64,000 bases of DNA from Vesta saturnalis (Eukaryota; Arthropoda; Insecta; Coleoptera; Lampyridae). The position numbers and the translations under genes are program-made. Below the pieces are notes generated by a model, which searched no databases, was not told the DNA's origin, and worked only from the letters and a program-made list of their open reading frames with translations. This document shows positions 37,501 through 49,139 of the stretch, piece by piece (position 1 is the first letter of the stretch; each line of letters starts with the position of its first letter). The stretch covers positions 3,600,501-3,664,500 of the forward strand of contig JARFJB010002472.1 of the NCBI GenBank assembly GCA_036346205.1, read 5' to 3'.

Positions 37501-38340
37501 TTTTCATCAAAAATTATGTGGATTGTTACGCGCTCAAATGCTGAGGTGTAAATTTTTGGTTGAGCACCTGTAGTACTGGACCATGTATACACAAAAAAAG
37601 AAAAAGGGCGCGAAAAAAGAGAGAAGGGCACCGCGACTATCAGTTAGAGACCATTTGGATGCGTGGGGAACATCTAGGTCAGAGAAAGAAAGGAAAGAAA
37701 TGTATGTGGGTAGAACGAAAGAAAGTAATTTGGACACCACGAGTTTTCCAGTATGTGCACAAAATGGGAGCCCTTTCCTCAAAACTCGAAACAGAAATGG
37801 TAACTCTTACATCACGAAGAAGTATTTATACACGACAAAACGGGTAGTTAACTAGGGTTTCGTGCAAAAATAAACATATATGGAAATAATCGACAACAAA
37901 GTGGTTCCAAGAAAAGAACTTTTATTAAATCGAAATACTGAAGCACCCCCCCCCTCCCCCAAAGACAACTGAATGTTTAAATTAATATTTGTTTAAAATA
38001 TAACGTATTACAGAGAAAATTCATAGTTCGATGTATTCAATGTAATGTAATGGGATAACAATAATTAAAAGTAAATCCCTGATTTAAATGAGTCCTACTA
38101 AACTAAATATCCGAATTGATATTCAATTAAATTGAGGACGTAGCACAAAGGAATTAAAGAAAATTCGGTATATCACTGACCTACTTTGATACCTTATTAT
38201 TAAGTTAATAATTGAAACTTGAGAACTATTGCATTAAGTCAAATATCTTGAGTGGAACACCACACTACCTTCCAACCTACAAAATGGAAATTAAAGGAAA
38301 TGAAATAAATTTAAAAATTGTTACATTAATAAAAACATAA
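37501..38340. other. No gene seen
   Basis: A lysine/arginine-rich frame at 37560-37855 has no recognisable domain. A C-rich run is at 37946-37960. Otherwise unremarkable. Confidence 0.4.
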
Positions 38341-38351
38341 ATAAAAAGTTT

Positions 38352-38424
38352 ACCTCGAGTAGAATTTGAACCTACGACCTGTACTTTGCTAGACTACCGC
38401 GCTAACCATCTGCGCCATCGAGAT
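38352..38424 (-). pseudogene. tRNA-like cloverleaf (anticodon AGC), SINE head or tRNA pseudogene
   Basis: 73 nt fold as a full tRNA on minus: acceptor ATCTCGA with TCGAGGT, D-stem GCGC/GCGC with loop AGATGGTTA, anticodon loop CTAGCAA, variable AGGTC, and a T-arm GTAGG-TTCAAAT-TCTAC. A box TGGCGCAGATGG and B box GGTTCAAATTC are present, and a TTTTT terminator follows within about 10 nt. Defects: a G-G mismatch in the anticodon stem, G53-U61 instead of G-C, and no G3-U70 pair despite an alanine-type anticodon. A working tRNA-Ala is unlikely. The half at 9021-9061 shares its loop and variable region. Confidence 0.65.
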
Positions 38425-39187
38425 TCAAGCCCCAATCAATGCAAACTTTGTCTTTATGTATGTAGAACTGATGTAAATTCTAAATAAATGAACTTATTCG
38501 TTCATAACAAAACTTATAATAAATGAAATGATTTTAATTTAAATTTTTTTAGATAACTATGCAAACTCTTTTTTATCCGTTCATAACGAAAACAGGCAAC
38601 ATTGTTAAAACAAAAACAATAATCTCTGTCAGAATGACGTTTAAAACTTCATATCAGATAGAGATCCATAGTACATAAATGCATGTAACGTAAAAAGATA
38701 TCGATAATACAGCTTCAGCACTTTGAATCATATTTATTTAGTTTTTACATTTATTTCGCTTTACATTAAAAAAACGTTATAAAGAAAATTTATGTAAAAT
38801 TAAATTTTGTTAAAAAAATACATCTGCACCTTCTTTTTATAAAATTAATCGTCATTCAGGTAATGAACTAACACTCAAATTCTACCTTGACAATTTTTTG
38901 CCGCCCAATTACGCATTGTATCAAAAAATTGCATAGAATATAATTAATAGATGTGTTTAAGGTCTATACCTAGGTATTTAGGTATCTTTGAAATATGCAG
39001 CTGTTTTAGAAATATTTAATAAAAACCAATAACTGGCCCTAGTAACCCGCCCGCCCTCCACATTTCCACCGCTGTATTTCTCCCAAAATCTAATCATCTG
39101 TAAGTCAAATGAAAACAAGCTTAAATACAAAATTTTAAGTACGTAGGTATTCTCGTCTGGAGTTATCGTGGATGCTAACAAACATCC
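38425..39187. other. No feature seen
   Basis: AT-rich, no recognisable coding or repeat signal. Confidence 0.4.
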
Positions 39188-39206
39188 ATACACACACACA
39201 CACACA

Positions 39207-39289
<83 letters not shown>

Positions 39290-39374
39290 TCGCTCGCACG
39301 CACGCACGCACGCACGCCCGCACGCACGCACGCACACACGCACGCACGCTCGCACGCACGCACGCACGCACGTA

Positions 39375-39405
<31 letters not shown>

Positions 39406-39406
39406 T

Positions 39407-39438
<32 letters not shown>

Positions 39439-39468
39439 GGCACGCACACACACACACACACACACAAC

Positions 39469-39502
<34 letters not shown>

Positions 39503-39633
39503 GCACACACATACACACACACACACCACACCACACCACACCACACCACACACCACACACCACACACCACACACCACACACACACACACACACCACACAC
39601 GCACACGCACACGCACACGCACACGCACACGCA

Positions 39634-39677
<44 letters not shown>

Positions 39678-39737
39678 ACACACACACACACACACGCACA
39701 CACACGCACACACACGCACGCACACGCACACACACAC
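39188..39737. repeat. CGCA/CA/CACAC compound microsatellite
   Basis: A CGCA tetramer block (39208-39445) is followed by CA dinucleotides, ACACC pentamer-like units (39526-39600), CACACG hexamers and again CA. At least four repeat registers occur side by side. All frames across it are artefacts. Confidence 0.95.
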
Positions 39738-40630
39738 CCAGGCAAAAGTTCTAAAATGAGCTAATAAGTCGATTTAGCGGTAGTGAAAAGAAATTCTGTT
39801 GCATAACCTTCTATACCTATATAAAACTCAATGAACCAGGTTAATGTTTAATTTATAATATATATTTATACTAAATAAAACTTTAAATTATCAAATAGGA
39901 TAAAAAGGAGAAAATGAAATGTTAAATTTTCGACGACCGACAAAACTTCTATACATATATGGTAGTGTACAATAATAAAAACCAATAATAAAATTAATCA
40001 ACCAGTAAACTATCAATAGTCAATATTACGTATCCTCTTATATAGACAAGTCTATACATTAGAGGGTTAATAACAATACAGCACTATCCACATAAGAATC
40101 CGCAAGGATGCATGCATTCACCTGTACAGGTTGTTCTATGGTTACGAAAATATTTAAGGTTACATTAAATGAAGTACTGTAAAATTCACTTTGGCTCAAA
40201 AATCACAGATAAATAGATTATTGTTTTTAAAATAGAGCATTTACAGCACAAAATTTTACTTAATTACATGAAGATTAGCATAACAAAAGTATGGTACCTT
40301 AAAATAGATAGATAGATAGATTTCGATGTATTTGCATTCGCAAAAGTGTAAAGATAAGGTTCAACATTGCTTTGAATCGTCCTGATTTAATTATAAATCG
40401 TCGTGTTATCCAGTGTAATAGTAGGTGTCAACGTAATGCAATTTTCAATTAATGGTAGCAGGTTACCAAAATTAAAAAGTAGTTAGGAAGTCTATAGCAT
40501 TATATGTATAGTTATCGGAAACTCCAGAGTGGAATGTGTTTATGGTTGTCTGACTTACTCCCAGAGTAGAGTAGGGCTTCTGTAATTTCTTACATAAGAC
40601 ACAAGCAATCTTACCTTAACGATGCAAGAC
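39738..40630. other. No gene seen
   Basis: AT-rich DNA with a short GATA run at 40306-40321. Nothing else recognised. Confidence 0.4.
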
Positions 40631-40910
40631 CAAATCAAACAAAGTAGAATTTCGAAAGAAACGGTTACTTTGTAACCGAAATTTATGAGGGTTTCTAAAC
40701 GCAATATCTATGTATTTTTCTTTAGAGTTAGTAACTATAATGAGGTAACTTTGGTGTTGATGGCTTACCTTAGCGGGGTGTACAATAAGACCAATTCAAA
40801 CAAAGCAGAATTTCGAAAGGAACTGAAATTTATGAGGATTTTTAAATGCAATATGTGTGTATTTTTCCTTAAAGGTAGTAATTATATTGAGGTAACTGTG
40901 GTGTTGATGG
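40631..40910. repeat. Tandem duplication, unit about 120-160 bp
   Basis: 40631-40763 and 40792-40910 are direct copies sharing CAAACAAAG, GAATTTCGAAAG, GAAATTTATGAGG, TGTATTTTTC and GAGGTAACT...GGTGTTGATGG. Copy 1 carries an extra palindromic GGTTACTTTGTAACC after GAAAC. The plus-strand 105-residue frame at 40685-41002 spans both copies but is unremarkable. Confidence 0.8.
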
Positions 40911-41081
40911 ATAAAAGTAAAGAAAGTTTTATAACAGAAAAAAGAGCGAATCATACCTTATGTTTAACCCATTATCCGTTAAAGATAATTAACACTACTT
41001 AATTATTCCAAATAATGAGGAATAAATATAGATCCGACGCTAGTGGATGGAATAATGATATCCAAGAAAGAATTAATTCCT

Positions 41082-41456
41082 CTACGAATTAAAACGTGGC
41101 ATACATCCACTTGTGGAAGCAAAAAGGGAAAGAAAGCGTTCTTTTACAAACTTAGTAAATTTGTCATTATCACTAACCGTAATCCAGTGGTTCTCAATCG
41201 TGAAAGTGCATGTTAAGTATGAGTTACCATCGACCGTTGTCACGCTGTGTAGTAATTTTAAGCAAACACCCGAACGATAGTTTATTCTCGTTTGTTTTTC
41301 GAATTCCAAAGTTAAAAATTTAAAATATTTTGTTTCGTATTGAGGAGTCAATTTGGTTATAAGATTTTTTTTTTTTGCTATGGTTAAGATATTTCGAATG
41401 AGGTATTTAAAATTAAATATAAAAGAGTATACATTTTGCAAACTTCCATTTGTCAC
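41082..41456 (-). CDS. Unassigned 124-residue frame
   Basis: An open frame with ordinary composition, longer than most neighbours. It shows no motif, signal peptide or domain I recognise, and no neighbouring coding context. It may be chance or a worn transposon fragment. Confidence 0.15.
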   Translation of the reverse strand: MTNGSLQNVYSFIFNFKYLIRNILTIAKKKNLITKLTPQYETKYFKFLTLEFEKQTRINYRSGVCLKLLHSVTTVDGNSYLTCTFTIENHWITVSDNDKFTKFVKERFLSLFASTSGCMPRFNS

Positions 41457-42499
41457 ATTTTTGCGTATTTGAGGAGAGCTGGTTTTTATTGCGAATTAAA
41501 GTTTAGTATTCTAATCTTGGGACGATCAGATAGGTGTTTTTCTTTCGGTTTTATTGCCTTAATAAATTGAAGTTTTTGAATTATATTCCTAGTTATTTTA
41601 AGTATTATTGAATGTAGCTTGTTGAATTAAAATAAAACGTGAATCAGGAACCGTTAGTGAGTTCATTTCTTTCTTCAATCTCTTCTCCTAATTTGAGAAG
41701 TATAAGATGTGCTTTTACGCGCGTAGTTAAAATGGTGTCGCAATTACTTTTAAAAGTTTTGATTAATTCTATCCTTTATAAAGTTCGTAAAGTTTGTTGG
41801 TCAACTAGGTTCCGTTTTAATTAAACTGTGGGCTTATCAGACTTGGAAGTAGCATGTTTTCATCGTTTGAAACTTATAGCTGGCATTTTTTGGTTTTGGA
41901 TAACCGCGGCTGACGTAATTCCTTTTCGACGACTTTCGAGTTCAATTCATTTTTGGGGCGATTCAAAATTTTAGGTAATTCTTTTTGTGGTTGGCTAAAT
42001 TAACATGGTGGGAGATATTAGCGAAGATGGCTAGATCTGAACGTTTAGGCACTCAGTATAGTTAGGAATGTAGTGCTAGGCTCACGTCTTCTTTTGGGAG
42101 GCGGTCGCTATGTATGCAAAAGGGGCTAATGGAATTAGTTACGTATACCGGGGGGTGTATCGAACCATCGTGGAGCAATTAATCTCCGTTTCCAGATCTG
42201 GGATTAGATATAGGTTCACCACATCCTCGAGTTAATCTTATCGTTTCGTGTCTATAGTGATAAGCTTGGGCTTAGAAGTAGCTCTAGTGTTTGATTCATA
42301 GTGCTGAGCTTCATTCTGTGGTACCGTGTGTATCGGAATTTGTTCTTTTTGCAGATTAAAGTAACGAGTTCTGGTTACGTTTTTATGATAGTGTTGCGTA
42401 CATATCAAGAGCCCGCCAAATGAATGATAAAATTCGCTGTATGTAAATCGCTTTAGTTAGTAATGTGTTATTCAGAACTTGTATATATTAAAAGTAAAG
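41457..42499. other. No feature seen
   Basis: No recognisable coding sequence. The right end leads into repeat Q copy C, so part of this stretch may be a diverged continuation of it. Confidence 0.35.
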
Positions 42500-42720
42500 A
42501 TCGCAATTAAAGTGTAATTATATCATACAATCAAATGGGATGAAATCCTACCGCAAGTTAATATTCCAATACGACGAATCGCCATCCATTGCGAGGGAGT
42601 TCGAGCGCGGATATCACCGTAATCAGGTTGCAGGGGAGGGGGGGGGGGCAACCCTCTAAGTCGCCACTAGGTGATCTGTATAGCAAGGGGGTGAAGGAGA
42701 ATTAAGATAAACTGTATGGT
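42500..42720. repeat. Dispersed repeat Q, copy C
   Basis: It aligns with 27930-28190: CAATCAAATGGGATGA, CTACCGCAA, a GACGAATCGC-like word, GGAGTTCGAGCGC and a GGTGATCTGTATA-like word. A poly-G run (42636-42648) interrupts it. Confidence 0.5.
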
Positions 42721-45120
42721 GCATTTACTGTTTTATGACCAACGAATGTTAATAAAAATTTCTGAAGCAAGGTAATTACGTTCGATAGCGTTGCAAGGTA
42801 TTATCTATTTCTAATGTAATATTTAAATATTGAATTGTCAATGCATTGTTTTTGAAGAATTTGAGCCGATTTTATGACGGTGGGGATTGATATAATACTA
42901 TCTAGTTGGAGATTGAAGTAAAGCGATTGGTTTAGTTATTTTTTCTTTAAGTATAATTTCGATGGTTGTAAATTAAAGTCAAGTGAGTACCATTTTTAAG
43001 TCAAATTACATTGAAGTTCAGATTTATTAAATAGATTATAAAGTAACGTAATTATTAAGTAAGACGGTCGTTGAACGATCAGTCGTTTGTTCTTGAATAC
43101 GAGGGTTTTGCGTGAAGTTGCAAATACTTTTCTTGGAGTTACTTTTTATAGATATCGACCTACCGATAGCAGACATTACTGATGTTGCCCAATAGGTAAG
43201 CGATCTTGATTATTTGTTATGGCGAAGCTGCGTATTTTTTATTTAGGAATTTTCAATTCGTAAATTTTAGGATTTTATAAATCTTCAGCCGCGTTTAGCT
43301 TTGTTGTAGTGACGTGTTTTAAATTGAAGAATTAATTATCGTGTTTTTATTTATTATTGGTTATTTGAGATAATCATTTTTGCGCTGAGGTTTGGCGAGA
43401 TTTTAGGGAGTTTGAAATTTTATTTTCGCAATTTTGCGGTTTTTGTATAAAGCTTAGAACTTCATTGGAATTTAGGGCAACTTCGCGTAAATATTCTTGG
43501 AATAGAATTTTTAGTAGTTTATTTTTGAGTAGTTATTTTTGTTTTCCTGTTATGCCAACCTAAGATCCGTTCATGACGTTTTCCCAGTATAAATGTTTTT
43601 AACAGGTGGCGCCTTTTTGACATTTTTTTTAACCCGAATTTGACATTTTTGGAATTGTAACAAGTGCCCTGTTACGGAATTTAGTAAGAGCCCCGCCCAC
43701 ACTACTGAGCTATGCCGTGATATAAATTGCCTTTACGGGCTGGATGCTCTAGTGAGTATTTGGCCTGTAACACCATAAAAATAATTCATTTAATTTAGGA
43801 AAATTGTATATTTAAGCCAACGATAAATGAGAAAATAATAGAAACGGTAATAGCCCAATGATTTTAATAACCATATGCTATGCCATGACATGCCATGATA
43901 ACGCATCGTTTTCCAAACAACCAAGCAGCACAGCAACTTTCATGTTTATGACAAAGGCATTGATGCATTTTTGATTACCTTCCGCAATTTCATAATAGAT
44001 TTAGATGTCTCAAAATTCACGCTATCACTCTGATTTCAAGCTATAATTAAATATATAAATCAAAAAAGCAATTTTTTCATGTTAGAAGCTTTTGGTAGCG
44101 TAATAATTTAAAGTAGCGTAAATTCTATGCACTTTATTACACAATTTGAAAAATTTTGTAATAATCTTAATTCTGAACGAAGAAGCTTATATATTTAATA
44201 TGAACAAGAAATATTGCCTTTGTAAACAGGATTTTATGAACTTTAAATTAAAAATCCTTATTAGTTCTTCATACTTTTAAATTAAGTGGCAATCATGTTG
44301 TAACTTTAAAGAAAAAATATCTTTATTAATAAAATTCTTAAAAACGTCTTCCAACCAACAATCGCTACATGAATGAATAAGAACGAAAAACCTAACAATT
44401 GTTCATCTGAATATTTACATTTTATGGTCTCTATTATTTACTTAATTAATTTTGGTTAGTAAGGAACTTAAATGAAAATGCTCCCCAAAGGATTACTTTA
44501 ATGGAATTATTTATCTTGGAATTATACCGCAAAAGCGTTTAAACTCTACTTTGTATTTATACTGGCACGAGATTTACTTATCTCAAATACAATTGAACAC
44601 TTCATTGTTTAGCTCAATAGAATAATACTTAATCCTAAATAAATATAGGAAATAAGTGATCTCGTATAAAATATTTATGGTAGGAAAAACAGTGTGCGAG
44701 TGTTTGTAAAGGGGTTACATTCATTATGTTTGTTTGGTATCCGAAATTTTCGTCCAGCGACGGTCCGTCCAGGACTATTTGTCCAGCAGACAGACTGCTC
44801 GTTCTAAGGACGGGTCGCCCTGAGGATGGTTCGTCTAACTAAAAAACTTTTATGGTCATTTCTAACAAAATGTTTGAATAAAAAGCAAATTCTATATTAA
44901 AGTATTTCAACTTCATTATCTATGCGATAAACGTACAATTGCCCTTATATACAGTAATACTTGGACATTGCCATAGCCGGCTACTACTACTCGCCGGTAG
45001 GTTAGACTAGATTGCAGATTACAAAATGTGTATAAGTACTAGTTCAGTATTTTAATAAAATACTTTTACTAAAAAAATACTCTTCATTGGACAAACCATC
45101 TGCTGGATGAACCTTATGTT
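42721..45120. other. No gene recognised
   Basis: About 2.4 kb without clear genes. Noted but unproven: a TGTAACA word at 43657 and another at 43767, about 110 bp apart around a TATA-like ATATAAA, which might be a very short LTR but lacks matching flanks. Diverged GTCCAG words lie at 44750-44800. Confidence 0.35.
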
Positions 45121-45121
45121 A

Positions 45122-45203
45122 GACGAACCGAGCTAGTAGCGTAGTGGTGACACGGCCTGCTTAGAATTCGGGAGGCAATGGGTTCGATTCCCGTTATCGT
45201 CTA
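45122..45203 (+). pseudogene. tRNA-like sequence with A and B boxes
   Basis: TAGCGTAGTGG (45137-45147) and GGTTCGATTCC (45181-45191) are separated by a spacing usual for pol III type 2 promoters. The T-arm ATGGG-TTCGATT-CCCGT is sound, the anticodon-like loop is TTAGAAT, and TCGTC near 45197 can pair with GACGA at 45122. About eight extra bases lie between that stem and the D-arm, so it is not a normal tRNA. A SINE head is likely. Confidence 0.4.
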
Positions 45204-45804
45204 CCTTGTATGAGGTTTTTTCAGGGAGTTTTCCTCATACACTTGTAGCACTTGTAACAAACATCGTGTTTGCATAAGCACCATCCCCCTTCTCTATATT
45301 TGCAAAAGACATCGCGTCTGGTTTTTCCAAAACCCCACTTTTGTACGAAGTATAAAAGCGAAAGTTTTACTATAATTCGACAATTCGCCTGCAGAATACT
45401 TCTCTGTAAGCATTCCTCTGTACTATTACTACACCAACGTTCCTGCATTTCTTTTAAGGTTTCTCTTTATTCGTGGATATAAAATCCTAAACCGCGCAAT
45501 TTTCTGTACAAATTGAATTTATTGTTTGGTATTTCAATATCTCAAAGTAGACATTTTTAAAATTATCAACACAAATAGTTGAAATACATGTCGGTTCCTG
45601 TCACCGAAATCCTTTTAAAAAATTAATAGAACGTAAAAGAGGGACTAGTAACCTTACCTCTGCTATATGCTGAGTAATGCCAGCGGCAGCCTAAACTTAT
45701 TATCAAGCTGTTTCGCTGGCAAACGGGCTTAAAGCCACGTCTAGGGAGCTCAACTGTTGCGAATCCCTCTGGATAAAAACCTGATCCAACCCATTCTACG
45801 TATT
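45204..45804. other. No gene recognised
   Basis: Possibly the body of the tRNA-headed SINE just upstream. The 75-residue minus frame at 45221-45448 is Cys-rich but has no domain I recognise. Confidence 0.35.
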
Positions 45805-45806
45805 TA

Positions 45807-48022
45807 CAAGGTGTTCCTTAATGATATGCGAATATTGAAGTGGATGAATTTACACGAAAAAATAATTATAGTTTGTTTAATAAACTACGGTCCTAAACTG
45901 TACCGTTACGGAAATATGGGGTGTCAAAGTTACGAAAATTAATTGATATCTTCTAAACTGCTAAACATTTTCCAGTGAAATTTATTACGAAGCTAAAGTG
46001 CATGAAAGTAGATATTTTTCGATACGAAGTTAATTTCCAGCTTCTGCAGTGGCGTGCGTACGGGCACTCACTTGGATATTTTTGAAGAAATAAAATTATA
46101 CGCCACTGATTTCTTGAAAAACAAAATTACATTTTAATTCCTCGTTCAATTTGAAAAATAAAAGCTCTCTTGAATTCTGTTCCTAGAATGTTCCGTTTGG
46201 GAGTAATAAAATAAAAACCGTTGTATTGTAAGAGAAAATTAATTCTATGAATGAAATAACAATTTCGCATTAAGTCTAGTTGCCTTTCAAAATGACACTT
46301 GTTTTTTCCATGTGACATTTTCTAGTTCAATTTAAGTCACTGTAAATTAACTTTTCCCATTGTTTTTGTACAATTTTGTTGTTAAAGATGACGTATACAA
46401 TTGCTGAAATGGCTGATATGCATTATGCGTATGGCCTCGCTGATGGCAATGGAGAAAAAACCAGACGGATTTATCACCAGAGATATCCAAATCGTGCTTT
46501 ACCAGATAGTCGAACCTTCTCGAATATTCATCAGCGTCTTGTTGAAACTGGTAGTGTCCGAAGAGGTACATGTGAAGGTAGGCCTCTAAGTGTAAGAACA
46601 ACTGAAATTGAGGAAGCAGTCCTGCACGCAGTCGAAGAACGGCCTGAAACGAGTACAAGAAAGATAGCTACGAACTTGAATATTTGCCATCAAATTGTTT
46701 GGAGAATTTTAATGGATTATTTGTTACATCCATATCATATTTTGATAGTACAGGCATTACTCCCGAGAGATTTTCCTAAGCGAGTAACTTTTGGTCGGTG
46801 GTATCTTCATAATATTGCGCATAATCCACAATTCGATTCACATATCCTGTTCACGGACGAATGCAATTTCTCAAGAAATGCGATTCAGAATTTTCACAAT
46901 AACCATTTTTGGGCGGATGAGAATCCCAATGCCACAACTGAAAATGATATCCAACATCAATTTTCGGTGAACGTCTGGTCAGGAATTATAGCCGATTACT
47001 TTATTGGCCCATTCTTTCTTTCGAGACGACTTGATGGACAATCTTACCTTACTTTCATTCGTGAACAATTGCCTGAGCTGCTTGAGGATGTTCCGCTTTT
47101 AATAAGACACCATATGTGGTACATGCATGATGGTGCACCAGCACATTTCAGTAGAATGGTTCGCAATCATCTAGATACTGTTTATTGTAATCGTTGGATT
47201 GGCCGTGGGGGACCTCAAGAATGGCCACCACGGTCCCCCGACCTTAACAGCTTAGATTTTTTTCTTGTGGGGCTATCTAAAAACGCTAGTGTACACCAGT
47301 CCCATTAACAGTATAGAAGAATTGAAAGAGAGAATAGTTGCAGCATATAATAATATAAAACATACTCCGGGAATATTTCAACGAGTGCGGAATTCCATGA
47401 GAAGGAGGGCAGAAGCATGCATTTTGAGTGAAGGGGGTCATTTCTAACAATTTTTGTGATTACCGTTCCATATTATTTGTTTCCAATATTATGTTTATGC
47501 TGTATATTTCCATTTGTTGTTTTTGTTGTTGTTCAGTGAAGGCAGATGCCAATTTGTAACGAATTCTTTCAATCATTAAATTACATAATTTTCTCGTACA
47601 ATACAACGGTTTTTATTTTATTACTCCCAAACGGAACATTCTAGGAACATAATTCAAGAGAGCTTTTATTTTTAAAATGAAACGAGGAATTAAAATATAA
47701 TTTTGTTTTTGAAGAAATCAGCGGCGTATTATTTTTTTTCTTCAAAAATATCCAAGTGAGTGCCGGTACGCACGCCACTGCTGAAGCTGGAATTTAACTT
47801 CGTATCGAAAAATATCCACTTTCATGCACTCTAGCTTCGTACTAAATTTGACTGGAAAATGTTTAGCGGTTTAGAAGATATCAATTAATTTTCGTGTATC
47901 TTTGACACCCCGTATTTCCGTAACGATACATTTTAGGACCGTACTTTATTAATCAAACTATAATTATTTTTTCGTTTAGATTCATTCACTTCAATATTCG
48001 CATATCATTAAGGAACACCCTG
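45807..48022 (+). mobile_element. DD41D element E with 434-bp inverted repeats
   Basis: A 2,216-bp element flanked by TA (45805-45806 and 48023-48024). The left end reads CAAGGTGTTCCTTAATGATA and the right end is its complement with CAGGG. Arms 45807-46240 and 47587-48022 match along their whole length, down to the inner AAAAACCGTTGTATTGTA word, with few differences. Such long, well-preserved arms imply a fairly young insertion or past gene conversion (inference). Confidence 0.9.
46376..47447 (+). pseudogene. DD41D transposase of element E, one frameshift
   Basis: Nearly intact. DUF4817-type N-terminus with MHYAYGLADGN and RRIYHQRYPNRALPDSRTF, GRP patch near residue 69, helix-turn-helix to residue 125, catalytic D161 in FTDECNF, D252 in YMHDGAPAHF and D294 in SPDLNSLDFF, again 41 residues between the last two. 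Right after DFFL one extra G at about 47269 shifts the frame. The remainder continues at 47265-47447 as WGYLKTLVY through RRRAEACILSEGGHF. A TAA replaces the Glu codon seen in element A, four residues before the expected end. A start at 46388 is also possible. It resembles the protein of element A along its whole length. Confidence 0.85.
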
Positions 48023-48130
48023 TATAGTTGACCGTGCATATATATCTAGAACTAATAACTTTACCATTGGTCAGCTAAGGCATCCTTGTCTAACGAAAAT
48101 AAACCCTCTGTGTGTGCGTGTATATATACT

Positions 48131-49139
<1,009 letters not shown>

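Noticed and set aside
37560..37855. Basic Lys/Arg-rich frames of 90-95 residues
   Set aside because: Low-complexity, overlapping in two frames and on the opposite strand, with no motif or context.
38978..39764. Cys-Val and His-Thr frames of up to 255 residues
   Set aside because: Artefacts of the CA/CGCA microsatellite. Open only because the repeat lacks stop codons.
43657..43773. Possible very short solo LTR starting and ending near TGTAACA
   Set aside because: The flanks do not form a target duplication, the ends are direct rather than short inverted repeats, and no second copy was seen.
44750..44830. GTCC-rich repeated words suggesting a CRISPR-like array
   Set aside because: Spacing and sequence are irregular, the organism is eukaryotic, and the words are only loosely similar.
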